DNA from: Papio anubis
Taxonomy: Eukaryota > Chordata > Mammalia > Primates > Cercopithecidae
Direction of reading: 5' to 3'
DNA: 64,000 nt
NCBI RefSeq assembly: GCF_008728515.1
Contig: NC_044985.1
Span: forward strand, 631,510-695,509
Every line of letters starts with the position of its first letter. Position 1 is the stretch's first letter. This document shows positions 23,147 through 34,363 of the stretch, piece by piece. The notes beneath the pieces are model-generated. The model made no database searches, was not told the origin of the DNA, and was given only the letters and a program-made list of their open reading frames with translations. A program made the position numbers and the translations under genes.

Positions 23147-25811
23147 TGAAATTGGCTTTCTTAAAGAATTAGCATAATTCCCTAGGTATTTATCTAAGTT
23201 GTGTGTATCAACATTTTGTTCTTTTCTGTTGTCGACTAGTTTTCCAAGGAATGGATGAATCATAGTATTAATTTTCCACCTGTTGAAGGATACCTGAACT
23301 GATTCCAGTCTTTGCCTATTACAAATAAAGCTGCTGTGAACATTCATGTACAGATTTTGTGTAGATATGGGTTTTTCTTTCTTTGGAATAAATACTAGAG
23401 AGTGCAATTGCTAAGTTGTATAGTAATTGCATACATAATTTTCTAAGAGACTGCCAAACTATTTTTCAGCCTGGCTGTACCATTTTATATTTCCACCAGT
23501 GATATATAAATGATCTATATTCTTCATATCCATTCCCACATTTGTTGGTGTCACTATCTTTAAAATTTTAGCCATTTTGACTGATGTGTAGTGATATATC
23601 ATTATGATTTTAATTTTCACTTCCCTAATAGCTAGTGGTTTTGAACATCTTTTCGTGTGTTTATTTTCCACAGCTGTATCTCCTCTTCAGCAAAATTTCT
23701 GTGCATGTCTTTTGCTCATGTTACCAGATTTTTTTACTATTAAATTTTAAGAGGTTTTTTTTTTTAAAATTCTAGATACTAATTCTTCATTGGTAGTGGC
23801 ATTTGCAAACATTTTCCCCAGTCTATAGCTTGTCTTTTCATTCTCTTAACGGAATCTTTCACTAAATAAATTTTTTAAACTTTGATAAAGTTAAATTCAT
23901 TAGTTTTTCCTTTTATGGATCATGCTTTTGGTGTAAAGTTTAAGAAATCTTAGATCCTAAAGATTCTATTTTTTTTTCTAAAAGTTTTAAAGTTTATGTC
24001 TCACATTTATGTTTGTATCTATTTTGATTAAATTTTTATGAGCTGTGAGACTTAGGTTGTGTTCATTTTTGTGCCTATCGATGTTAAATTCCTCCAGCAC
24101 TGTTTGTTGAAAATATTTTCCTTCTTCCATTGAATTGTGTTTGTATCTTTATAAAAAACTCAGTTGGGCATATTTGTGTAGGTCTATTTCTGGGTTCTCT
24201 ATTTTGTTCCATTTATCAATATGTCTATCCCATTGTCAATGCTGCACTGTCTTGATTGCTATGATTACATAGTAAAACTAATACCAGGTAGAATAATTCC
24301 TCCCATTCTATTCTTAGTCCAGAATTTTTCTTTCTTTCTTTTTTTTTTTTTTTTTTAGATATTCTAGGGTCAAGTGCTTTCCAGATACATTTTGGGATAA
24401 GGTTTTCTATGTCTACAAAAACCCTTGCTGGGATTTTGATGGGAATTGAATTAATATCTGTAGATCAATTTGGGAATAATTGACAACTTTTCTATGTTGA
24501 GTTGTCCAACTCATAAATACAGTGTTTCCCTATTTACTTAGGACTTTAAAAAATTCCTTTCATTGGCATTTCAAAGTTTTCAGCATACAGATTCTGTACA
24601 CAATTTGTTAGACTTATCCCTATTTCATTTTCTTTGAAATAACTGTAAATTGTTACATTTAATTTTGGTTTCTACATGTTCATTGTCATGTGGAATGTCA
24701 TACAGAAATAAAGCTGATTTTTATGCATTAATCTGAATTTAAGAACGCCCTCATGCTTATTAGTTCTAGGATTCTTTTTCTTTTTTTGTAGTTTCCTACA
24801 TCTATGTAGACAATCATACTATCTACAAGCAGGTCCAGTTTCATTTCTTCCTTTTTTATCGGTATATGTTATTTATTTTCCTTGTTTTATTGCAGTGGCT
24901 AAAACTTCCAGTAGTATGATGAACAGAGTGATAAGAGTGGACATTATTGCTTTGTTCCCAATCTTAAAGGAAAAGCAAGCATTCCTTTAATGCTAAGTGT
25001 ATTAGCTGAAGGTTTTTTGTAGATGCTCTTTATTAAGCCAAGAAAGTTCCCTTCTCTTCTTTTTTAATTATCACAGATCTTGGTAAATACTTTTTTGTGT
25101 GTCAATTGTTAAGATCATATAAATTTTTTAAATTTAACTTATGATGGATTACATTGATTGATTTCAAATGTTGAAACAGCCTTACATACCTGGAATAAAC
25201 CCCACTTGGTTATGGTGTAGAATTCTTTGTACACATTGCTGGATTCAACTTCTTAATATTTTGTTGAGAATATTTGCTTCTAAATTGATGAGTGATATAA
25301 ATAATTGTATTGTTTTTTCTAGGCTTGTTATAAGGGTAACACTAACCTCATAAACTTAGTAGAGAAGTGTTTTTCTTCTTCTATTTCTGTAGGTGAATGT
25401 ATAAAATTGGTGTTAATTCTTCTTTAAATTTATGGTAGAAATCTTCAATACAACTATCCGGACTTGGAGATCTCTTTTTGTGGAAACTTTTATTTACAAA
25501 TTCGATTTCTTTGAAGATTACAGAACTGTCCAGATTGTCTGTTTTTGTCTGTTTTATCTTGATTGAGGTTTGGTAGTTTTAGGTTTTCAAGGACTTGTTT
25601 CTTTTGAGTTGTTGACTGTGTGAGTTTAAAGCTATTCACTGTAACCTTTATTTTTCTTCTAATGGCCAAAGGATTTGTAGTGATTTCCTCTGTTTCATTC
25701 TTAATTTTTATGTCTTTTTTTGACCAGTGTTGCTAGAGCTTTGTGCATTTTATTGATTTTCTTTCAAACAGACGGTGTTTTGCCTCATTCATTTTTTTCT
25801 ATTTTTGTACA

Positions 25812-26385
25812 TGAATGCAGGTCCAGCCATTTGCTGCTTACAGAGTCTCAAGAAGAGTGAGGTCTGGTAAAAGGAAAGTGACTTCATTAACCAAAACTAG
25901 CAATAGGAAAGTGGCTGGATTCCCATCCAAAGCAATCACATTGAATTTATAGGGAGAAGGCAAGGGTTTATAAAAATAAACTTGGTATGGGACGCATGCA
26001 GTTGTGTTGAGTGCAAGGTGTGTGTGTCCTTTTTCACTGGCTATCTTGGGTCTCTGTCTACCTGGAGTGTGGGCTGACATCATCTGAACAATGGCTGGGT
26101 TGGTGACTAGCTGCCTTGAGGTAATCTCTGGAATTCTGCTTGGTGTCTAGGCTCGGTCTGTCTGTCTCAAGACTAGCCCTTGAACACCTAAGTAAGCACA
26201 TAGATACTGGCATAATTAGATGAATGTGAAGGGAGTACACAGTGGGAAAGGAAGGGACATGCAGTCTATTTTAAGGTTAAAGGAAAAGGTTTTTGCAGTT
26301 TGCTTCAAGGTTACATCTTGAGACTAAAGATAAATGGGAAAAAAGTTTTAAAACGCATTATAGAGTTAAGCTGCTGGTTGGTTAC
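25812..26385 (-). mobile_element. Probable solo ERV LTR
   Basis: About 570 bases interrupt the antisense L1 ORF2, which stops near 25808 and resumes at attaatttctgctttaatct (26409). On the minus strand the segment has LTR-like layout: a TATA-like CTATAAATTC (around 25945), then the terminal text AGACTCTGTAAGCAGC and GGACCTGCATTCA at its 3' end. I recall similar U5 endings from ERV1/MER-type LTRs but cannot name the family. The target-site duplication is not clear. Confidence 0.5.
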
Positions 26386-28690
26386 CTTTTCATTTTTTAA
26401 AAAAGTCATTAATTTCTGCTTTAATCTTTATGATTTCCTTCCTTTGCTCTTTTTTCTTCTAGTTACTTGAAGTAGTTACTTAGGTTATTGATTTGAGACA
26501 TTTTCTGTTTTTAGTGCTATACATTTCCTCACAGCACTAGTTTTCTCCCCCCACATATTTTGAGATGTTATATTTTCATTTTCTTCCGATTCTATGTATT
26601 TTTAAAATTTCCTTTGAGACTTCCTCTTTGATATATGAATTATTTAAAAGTCTTTTATTTTTCAAGTATTTGGATATTTTCCATTGTTTTTATTTTATTG
26701 ATTTCTAATTTGATTTCATTATGGTTAAAGAATTCACTCTGTATAGTTTCAATTATTTTAAACTGCTTGTTGTTTGTTTAATCACCCAGGATATGGCTTG
26801 GTGAATGTTCCATGGCCCTTGGAAAATGTGTGCTCTGCTGCTGTTGGTGGCAGTGTTCTCTATATGTCAGTTACATCCTGTGGGGTGATGGCCTTGCTCA
26901 GTCTTCTGTATTCTTGCTGATCGTCTAATAGCTCCATTAGCTGCTGAGAGTCAGATGTTAAACTTCCCACCTATAATTGTGGAATTGTTTCTCTCTCCTA
27001 TCAACTCTGTTTTTGCTTCATATATTTTAGGGCTCTGTTGTCTGCAGCATACACATTTAGGATCACAACGTCTTCCTCATTGATTGATCCTTTTACATTA
27101 TTTAATGTTGCTCTTTGACTTGCAATTTTCTTTCCTCTGAAGTCTACTATTTTTATATTAATATAGCCACTCCTACTTTAATTAATGTCTGCATAATACA
27201 ACTCTTTCCTTCCTTCTGCTTTCATCTTACCTGTGGTGTTGAATTCAAAGAGAGTTTCTTACAGGCAAGATATTGTTGGATTCTGTGTTTTTATCTACTC
27301 TGCCAGTCTCTATCTTTTGTCATATTTAGACTGTTCACATTTAAGTAATATGTTAGGACATACATCTGACATTGTTTGCTTTCCTTTTGTTTTCTCTGTT
27401 TCTTATTCTTTTGTTTCTCTTTCCTTACCTAGTTGTGGGTAACTTACATTTTTAGGATTCCATCTTATTTGTAGTATTTATTGTGTAATTTTCTTAGTTG
27501 TTGCTTTAGGTTTTACAATACATGTATGCAACCTTTCATAGTCTATTGGTATCAATGTTTGTCACTTTGAGTGAAGTTAGATACCTTACTGTCATTCAGG
27601 TCTTTTTCTTCTTCCCACTTTTATGTATAGAGAGCTTAAGTGTGTTCACTGCATAGAGAACCGTATCAGGTAGTCATATAATTTTTGCTTTAACCATCAA
27701 ATATGAATTTGGAAACTCATGATTTGAAGGGTATTTACTATATCTTTCCTAATTTCTAAAATCTACTTTAATGTTTTCCTTTTCTTTCTAAAGTTCCAAG
27801 TCCTTTTGTTGTTGTTGATTTCCTTTCCTTTTAGGGAATTTCTTTTAGGTACTCTTTAAAGATACAACAAATTTTCTTAGTTTTCCTTTGTTTGATAAAT
27901 ACCTATTCTTTTCACTCCCTGGAGGAATTTTGCCACATATTGAATCTACAGTTGACAGTTATTTTCCCTCAATAGTTTAAAAAATAGTCACTCCCTTCTG
28001 CGTCCTATGGTTTCAGGTGAAAGCTCAGCTGACTTGAATTGGTGTTGCCTCATGAGCAACATTGATTTCTCTCCAGCTGCTTTCAAAATTTATTCAGTCT
28101 TTGGTTTTTTGACGTTTAATTATGATGTGATTGGCACGAACTTCTTCGGGTTTACGATTATTGAGGTTTGTTTAGCTTGTTAAATCTGCAGCTGTATGTC
28201 TTTTGCCACATCTGGAAAGTTTTCAGCTATTATTTCTCTGAATGCTTTTCTGATGACTCTTGTGCCCTGTGACGTAAGGGGAGGACCGGGAAAGGAAAGT
28301 CCTTCCCGGCCACACCATCTCTGCAGTGAGGTGCGCTCCAGCTTCTGTGAAAGGGGCTCCCGCTAAAGGGGCTCCCACCGCAGCCCTCGCAGTGCTGTCC
28401 AGTCAAGTGGGGCGTTTCCAGCCGGCTCTGCCCTAGGACACAGCCCGGTCAGGAGAGGGGAGTCACACCGCTTATTTTACCGAGAAAACGTCATGTGAAG
28501 AATGTAGCCGAGAGGCTAAAGAGAGAACTCTGGGTCGCCATGAGGTACCCACTGTGGGCTGCGGCCGCGCGCCTAGCAGGGGGCACGAAGGGCAGGGCTT
28601 GGAGCTCTTAGGCCTCAGAAGGCCGCGGGAAGGCCGGTGCACCTCCAGCGTGGGACCTAACGGCTGCTGCGCGGGGCATCGGCGGGGGCC

Positions 28691-28785
28691 GACGTCACAA
28701 AGAGGTCGCTCCCGTCACGCCAACGCCTCAAAGAGGTTGCTCCCTTCACGCCCACCTCACAAAGGGGTCGCTTCCGCACGTGCAA
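28691..28785 (+). repeat. Three degenerate copies of a ~31-bp promoter repeat
   Basis: Three adjacent units share the core caaaGaGGTcGCTcCC...CACG: cacaaagaggtcgctcccgt (28696), ctcaaagaggttgctccctt (28727) and ctcacaaaggggtcgcttcc (28756). They lie just upstream of the NRF1-type site, so they may multiply a factor-binding site. Confidence 0.75.
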
Positions 28786-28824
28786 GACTCAGCGGCAAGG
28801 GCGTGCGACGCGCAGGCGCCGGGA

Positions 28825-29068
28825 AGCCCATGGGGCGGAAACTGGAGCGAGCCCGCCCTCCTCCAGCCCCGCGGCCTCCCTTTCGCGCCCCCTATCGGCA
28901 GGGCCAGTGGGGCAGCAGAAGCGTGGCTCGCAGGGCCCAGCCCCAGCCACATGCACCGAGCTGAGCGCGCGCTGGCCTGTGTGGAGCCCAGGCAAGAACG
29001 GAGTAACTGGTACAGAGGAGGCTTTGCGTTTTCAGGAATGCAGTGTCCCGTCTCCAGGAGCTCTGCAG
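28825..29068 (+). ncRNA. Candidate first exon of an unidentified transcript
   Basis: The start is a guess placed just after the NRF1-type site. The end is fixed by a strong splice donor, CTCTGCAG|GTGAGC, at 29068/29069. An ATG at 28830 opens only 44 codons. An ATG at 28951 opens a frame that runs through the donor and stays in frame in the next candidate exon, giving an 86-residue spliced frame ending at 29298. Neither ATG has a good context and no domain is visible. A lncRNA or 5' UTR exon is as likely as a coding exon. Confidence 0.45.
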
Positions 29069-29155
29069 GTGAGCAGGAATGCCAGAAAGTAGCCTGTGCA
29101 GAGGCAGGGGAATGGGAGTCTGCCACTGACTGTCCCTCTCTTTTCTCCCGGGCAG

Positions 29156-29388
29156 AGTCTCATCCATCTCTGGGGAAGGAAGACACCCGGCTGCAATCAC
29201 GAACCCCGCACCCGTCCAGGTCTCAGCTCGTGCCGTCACCCCTGAGGCTGGAACAGTCTCTGAAGAGGGGCTGCACAGTTCCACGGGGGAAACTGTGAAG
29301 GAAAACATAGGCCTGGCCTGTCAGCGGGGGAGTCCCAGAAAACTCTCTGGTCAGTCGGCGCTTGAAGATAAAACTCAGCCATAGAAGG
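29156..29388 (+). ncRNA. Candidate second exon
   Basis: It begins after a strong acceptor (pyrimidine tract cctctcttttctcccgggcag, AG at 29154-29155). It ends at a good donor AGAAGG|GTAAGC at 29388/29389. The intron 29069-29155 would be 87 bases, short but above the usual minimum and an exact multiple of three with no stop in the frame, so retention would also keep the frame open. The frame terminates with TGA at 29296-29298. No protein similarity is recognised. Confidence 0.4.
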
Positions 29389-29458
29389 GTAAGCTTTCAT
29401 AAAGTGGAAAGAAACATCTGTAGCCAGAGACGGATATAAGAATAGCATAGACAGCACA

Positions 29459-29648
29459 GGGAACAAAGCGAGACCCCGTTTCTACAAAAAATACAAAAAT
29501 TAGTCGTACGCTGTGGTGCACGCCTGTGTTCCCAGCTGCTCGGGAGGCTGAAGTGGGAGGATCCCTTGAACCTGGAGGTTGAGGCTGCAGTGAGCTACAG
29601 TCAGGCTACTGCACTCCAGCCTCGGTGACAGTGCAAGACCGTGTCATT
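29459..29648 (+). mobile_element. Alu fragment (old, 5'-truncated)
   Basis: Begins inside the left arm (gcgagaccccgtttctacaa) and continues through the right arm to a degraded tail. The high divergence suggests AluJ. It lies at the distal edge of the CpG island. Confidence 0.88.
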
Positions 29649-30257
29649 AAAATGACTTGAGGAGGAGGAAAGGATCTATTCAGGGCCAGCAATGTCTACT
29701 TTAAAACACTATTGTGAGGATAGAGTCTGAAATTTTAAATTAAAAATGAGCACAGACGTGGACAAGCACTCAATAAACAAACAGAACCTTTATGTATGTA
29801 GTCTAAGAGGGGGTCAGGGAGTCCATTTACTGCGGCGTTAGCCTGAGGTTGAAAAGTGGGCTCAAATATTTTAATATTCTAGAATGTTTGTTTGCTTGAG
29901 TAAAAATCAGAAGGGGTAATTATGGGATGACGGTGATAGTCTAAGTGTAATTTTTAAAATCTCTTCAGGTCCTCCATACAAATAGGTAGAGCAAAATGGA
30001 CAACATCTGCAATAAAACTAGGTAACAAGTTTTATCCACAAGCCTCAAGATGAAAGCCATTGGGGACAAATCCCTTATAGCTGGGTCCATGTGGCACCAG
30101 CATCTGAAAGGAGTGAGCTGAGGGAAGCAACGCAATATCTTATGAATCTGAGAGCAGAAGACTCAAAGCACTCCTGGATAATTCCTGGAGAGTAGTGGGC
30201 TTATTTGTAAACAGCAGATGAAATAGGGAAAACATTTTTCATTTCCGTTCACACATG
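29649..30257. other. Non-repetitive interval, possible third exon
   Basis: Unique sequence between the Alu fragment and an L1M. A plausible acceptor, aaatctcttcag|gtcctcc, lies at 29968/29969, with a possible donor ctag|gtaaca at 30020/30021. AATAAA occurs at about 30012. Nothing else is recognisable. Confidence 0.4.
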
Positions 30258-32490
30258 AATGCAGAGTTTAAAGAAGCGTTCACTCTTGGTGTGATATATT
30301 CCATGGGTTTTGACAAAGGTATAATGACATCTATCCACCATTATAATATTGTACACAATAGTTTAATTGCCCTAAAGTTCCTCTGTGCTCTGTTTATACC
30401 TCTCTCCCAGCTGCTTCTGCAACCACTAATCTTTTTACTATTTCTATGGTTTTGCTGTTCCCAATGTGTCTTACAGTTGGAGTCACATAGTTTGTACCCT
30501 TTGCAGATTAGCTTCTTTCATGTCCTGTTCCTGTTGCTTCACATCCTTGCCAGCATTTGATGTTGGTGTTTTAGATTTTGGCATTCTAACAGATGTGTAG
30601 TGGTAATCTTCTTATTGTTTTAATTTGCAATTCCGTAATGATGTATGATGTTGTGCATCTTTTCATACACTTAGTTGGCATATGTATGGCTTTTTTGGCT
30701 AGATGTCTGTTCAGGGCCTTTGCCTATTTTCAGTTAGATGGTTTGTTTTCCCATTGTTGAGTTTAAAGAGTTATTTGTATGTTTTAGATAGCAGTCTTTT
30801 ATCAGACATGTCTTTTGTAAGTGTTTTCTGCCAGTCTGTGGCATGTCTTCTAATTCTTTTGACAGTGTCCTTTGCAGAGCAGAAGTTTTTAATGGTGGTG
30901 GTGTATCTAAAAAGGCATTGTCGTGTGTTAGTTTCTAGGAGTTGTATAGTCTTACATTTTATATTTAAGCCTGGGATCCGCCGTGAGTTCATTTTTTGTG
31001 AAGTGTATAAAATCTGTGTCTCAATTCATTTTTTTATATGTGCCTGTCCAGTTGTTCCAGCACTACTTGTTGAAGACACTTACCTTGTACTATTGTGTTA
31101 CCTTTACTCATTTATCAAATATCTGTTGTATTTATTTAGTCTTTTTCTGGGCTTTCTTTTCTGTTCCATTGATCTAGTTGTCTGTTCTTTTGCCAATACC
31201 TTGCTGTCTTAATCACTGTAGCTTTATAGTAAGTCTAAAAGCTGGGTAGTGTCAGTCCTTCAACTTTGTTCTCATTTAATATTTAGTTGGCTATTTTGGA
31301 TCTTTTGTCTCTCCATTATGAACTTTAGAATCAATTTGTTAATACTCACAAAAATAACATACTAGGATTTGATGGGAATTGTGTTGAATCTATAGACCAA
31401 GTGTGGAAAAACTGCCATTTTGACAATATTGAGTCTTCCCATCCATTAGCATGGAATATCTTTCCATTTATTTAGTTATTTGGTGTCTTTGCCTACAGTT
31501 TTATGATTTTCTTTATAGAGATCGTACGTGTATGTTGTTGGATTTATACCTATTTTATTTTGGGGGTGCCAGTGTCAATGGTGATGTGTTTTTAATTTCA
31601 AATTCTACTTTTTCATTGCTAGTATATAGGAAAGTGATTGATTTTGTATGTTAACCTTTTTTTGTATACTGCATCCTTGATAATGATTTATTAGTTCCAA
31701 GAGCTTTCTTTTGGTTGATTCTTTTGTTTTTTTCCTACATAAACAATCATGTTATCTGGAAACAAAGACAGTTTTATTTATTTCTTCCAAATAAGTATAT
31801 GTTTTATCTCCTTGTCTCATCTTATTGAATTAGCTAGTACCTCCAATTCAGTGTTGAAGAACAGTGGGGAGAGGGGACATCCTTGCCTTGTTCTTGATCT
31901 TATCAAGAAAGCTTCAAGTTTCTTACTGTTAAGTATGATATTAGCTGTGGGGTTTGTTTTTGTACATGTTCTTTATCAAGTTGAGGAAATTTCCTTCTAT
32001 TCCTAGTTCACTGAGAGGTTTTATCATGAATGGGTGTTGGGTTTTGTCAAACGCGTTTACTGTATGAATATGATTTTTTCATAGCCTGTTGATATGGTGG
32101 ATTACATTAATTGATTTTCTAATATTGAATCAGGTTTGCATACCTGGGGTAAATCCCATTTGGTCATAGTGTATAATTCTGTTTATACATTGTTAGATTT
32201 TATTTGCTAATGTTTTGTTGAGAATTTTTGTATCTATATTCATGAGAGATGTTGCTCTGTAGTTTTATTTTCTTGTGATGTTCTTCTCTGGCTTTGATAT
32301 TTGGGTAATGTTGGCCTTATAGAATGAGTTAGGAAGTATTCCTTCTGCTTCTATCTTTGGAAAAGATTGTAGACAATTGACATAATTTATTACTTAAATG
32401 TTTGGTAATATTTATTAGTGAATCCATATAGGCCTAGTGCTTTCTTTGGAAACTTATTATTGATTAAATTTATTTAATAGGTATAGGCCT
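30258..32490 (-). mobile_element. L1M ORF2 (RT to C-terminus), 5'-truncated
   Basis: Antisense ORF2 text from the C-terminal region (tgccagcatttgatgttggt at 30549) through the RT domain (acctggggtaaatcccattt at 32141, tgaatccatataggcc at 32419). The longest antisense-shadow frame is 169 codons and is not biologically meaningful. Near 32490 it meets an L1 in the opposite orientation. Confidence 0.88.
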
Positions 32491-32499
32491 ATTCAGATC

Positions 32500-33625
32500 A
32501 TGTATTTGCAGATGCACCTAAATTCTACATGAAATAGATAATTGTTAAGAAAAATGCAATCTGCCAAAATTTACCTTAGTCAAAGTCTAACAGACCAATT
32601 ATGATAGAAGAAATAAAGAACATAGTTGAAGCGCACCCTCACAATGAAGGCATGAAACCCAGATGGAGTGACAGGAATTCTACCAATCAGGTAAATTCCA
32701 AAACTACTTATAAAGTTTGTGGATATGGAGAAAGAAAAAAAACCTTATAAATTAGTTTTGTGAAGCAAGTATTACATCAAAACTAAAACTGACAAATAAT
32801 TGTAGTAAATACATAATATCATCATTATATTAATTGAAATATATTACTTCAAAAAAATAGATAAAATATTAGCAAGCAAAATTTAACAGCACTTTAAAAA
32901 TAATGTGTCATTGTCAAGCTGAGTTTATTCCAGGAATGTAAAGCTTATTCAATATTAAGTAATTCATTAATACAGTCCATCGTATTTATAGAGATAAGAA
33001 GTAAAACATGCCAATCTCCATAGATGCATAAAAATATTTGAAAAAAATCCTTAAAAATGGAAATAAAATATAAATATATGGATATATTATTAACATGAAT
33101 ACACACACGAGCATGCTTTTGTGCATGTACCAGCCCAAAAGTTGAATTTTGCTTACTGGGAAAACTAGAGACTGTGTCACTAATGTGGGATGCCGACCAC
33201 CTCCAGTACTATTGAATATTGTGTTACAGATACTAATCAAAGCAATTAGATAAAAGAAAAAAACTAGAGGCACAATAATGGCAAAGTAAGAAGTAATGCC
33301 ATTTTTCTTTGCAAGTAACACGATCTTATATCTGGAAATTCCTCCTCACCCAAATCAATGGAAAAGCTGCAAATAACATGACAATTGAGTAAAAATATAT
33401 CTTAAGTCAAACAACTCAGAAACAGAAAGACAAATACTGCACATTTTTTCTTATAAGTGAAAGCTGAATACTGTATACACATATACAGAGTATAGACTGA
33501 TAGACATTGGAGACTCAGAAGGGTGGAGAGGTGGGAGGGGAATAGAGGATAAAAAAATTACTTAATGGGTGTAATGTACATTATTTAGACGATGGGCACA
33601 GTAAAAGCTCAGATTTTGCTACCAT
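32500..33625 (+). mobile_element. L1 (L1M-type) ORF2 fragment joined to 3' UTR
   Basis: Plus-strand ORF2 RT text (gaaggcatgaaacccagatg at 32647, gagtttattccaggaatgta at 32922, ccaatctccatagatgcata at 33011). It jumps near 33405 to the L1 3' UTR (acaactcagaaacagaaaga at 33412). This internal deletion removes the rest of ORF2. The 3' UTR is interrupted by the MaLR provirus and resumes at 36393. Confidence 0.8.
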
Positions 33626-33834
33626 GCAATGGATACAATTTAGATGTTTGTCCTCTCTAAATCTTGTGTTGAAATGTAATCCCCACTATTGGAGGTGGAG
33701 CCTGGTGGGAAGGTGTTTGGGTCATGGAGGTGGATTTCTCATGAATGGCTTAGCACCATCCCCTTGATGATGAGTGAGTTTTTGCTCTGGTAGTTTATGC
33801 AAGATCTGGTTGTTCAAAAGAGTGTCGCACTTTT

Positions 33835-33858
33835 TCTCTCTGTCTCTCTCTCTCTCTC
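33835..33858. repeat. (TC)n microsatellite
   Basis: ctctctgtctctctctctct between the LTR and the Alu tail. Confidence 0.85.
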
Positions 33859-34152
33859 ATTTTTTGAGACAGCATCTCTCTCTGTCTGTCACCCAGGCTG
33901 GAGTACAGTAATGCGATCTCAGCTCACTGCAACCTCCGCCTTCCAGGTTCAAGCAATTCTCCTGCCTCAGTCTCCCAAGTAGCTGGGACTACAGGTGCAC
34001 GCCACCATGCCCAGCTAATTTTTGTATTTTTAGTAGAGGCGGGGTTTCACCATGTTGGCCAGGCCAGTCTCAAAACTCCTGACCTCAGGCGATCTACCTG
34101 CCTTGGCATCCTAAAGTGCTGGGATTACAGGCATGAGCCACTGTGCCCAGCC
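33859..34152 (-). mobile_element. Alu element in the 5' LTR
   Basis: Minus-strand full-length Alu (tttttgagacagcatctctc to gtgcccagcc). It inserted into the MaLR 5' LTR, so it postdates the provirus. Confidence 0.94.
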
Positions 34153-34363
34153 CCTCCTCTGTCTTTTTCATGCTTCTGCTCTCACCATGTGATGAACCTG
34201 CGCTCACTTTGCAATGATTGGAAGCTTCCTGAGGCCCTCATCAGCAGCAGATATGAGCACCATGTTTCTTGTACAGCCTGTAGAACTGTGGGCCAGTTCA
34301 ATCTCTTTATAAATTACCTAGCCTCAGTATTTCTTTATAGCAATGCAAGTAAAGCCTAATATA

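Larger units (their letters stand above)
22036..28256 (-). mobile_element. Long L1M, nearly full length in extent
   Basis: Antisense L1M running from 3' UTR (22036-22800) through ORF2 to ORF1-region text at its right end. Antisense ORF2 C-terminus is at 23270-23900 and RT at 24300-25800. The endonuclease region is at about 26950-27400 (cacatttaggatcacaacgt near 27053). ORF1 text runs to about 28250 (ctccagctgctttcaaaatt near 28072). Inside are two Alus and an LTR-like segment. It is heavily mutated, with no long frame. Its right edge coincides with the start of the CpG island, where the L1 is cut off. Confidence 0.85.
28257..29470 (+). promoter_or_regulatory. CpG island
   Basis: A sharp change from AT-rich L1 DNA to GC- and CpG-rich unique sequence, densest at about 28540-29000. 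Motifs in the core include an NRF1-type site GCGCAGGCGC (28810-28819), an E-box CACGTG (28777-28782), an ETS-type CTTCCG (28771-28776) and a CRE-like GACGTCAC (28691-28698). There is also TGACGTAA at 28270-28277. This combination is typical of TATA-less promoters of broadly expressed genes. The direction is inferred from downstream plus-strand splice sites. I do not recognise the gene. Confidence 0.8.
33631..34363 (+). mobile_element. MaLR 5' LTR (MST-type) containing an Alu
   Basis: Matches the 3' LTR at 35964-36387 throughout: atggcttagcaccatcccct-like text, ctggttgttcaaaagagtgt, the gccatgtgatg equivalent and cttctgtac-like sequence. It ends cctaatata. Its expected TG start is mutated to GG. 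An Alu at 33859-34152 splits it. The provirus as a whole has a 5-bp target-site duplication with one change, gcaat (33626-33630) and gtaat (36388-36392). Confidence 0.9.

Noticed and set aside
30703..31212. 169-codon hydrophobic plus-strand frame resembling a membrane protein
   Set aside because: It is the reverse strand of L1M ORF2. T-rich antisense L1 commonly reads as hydrophobic residues.
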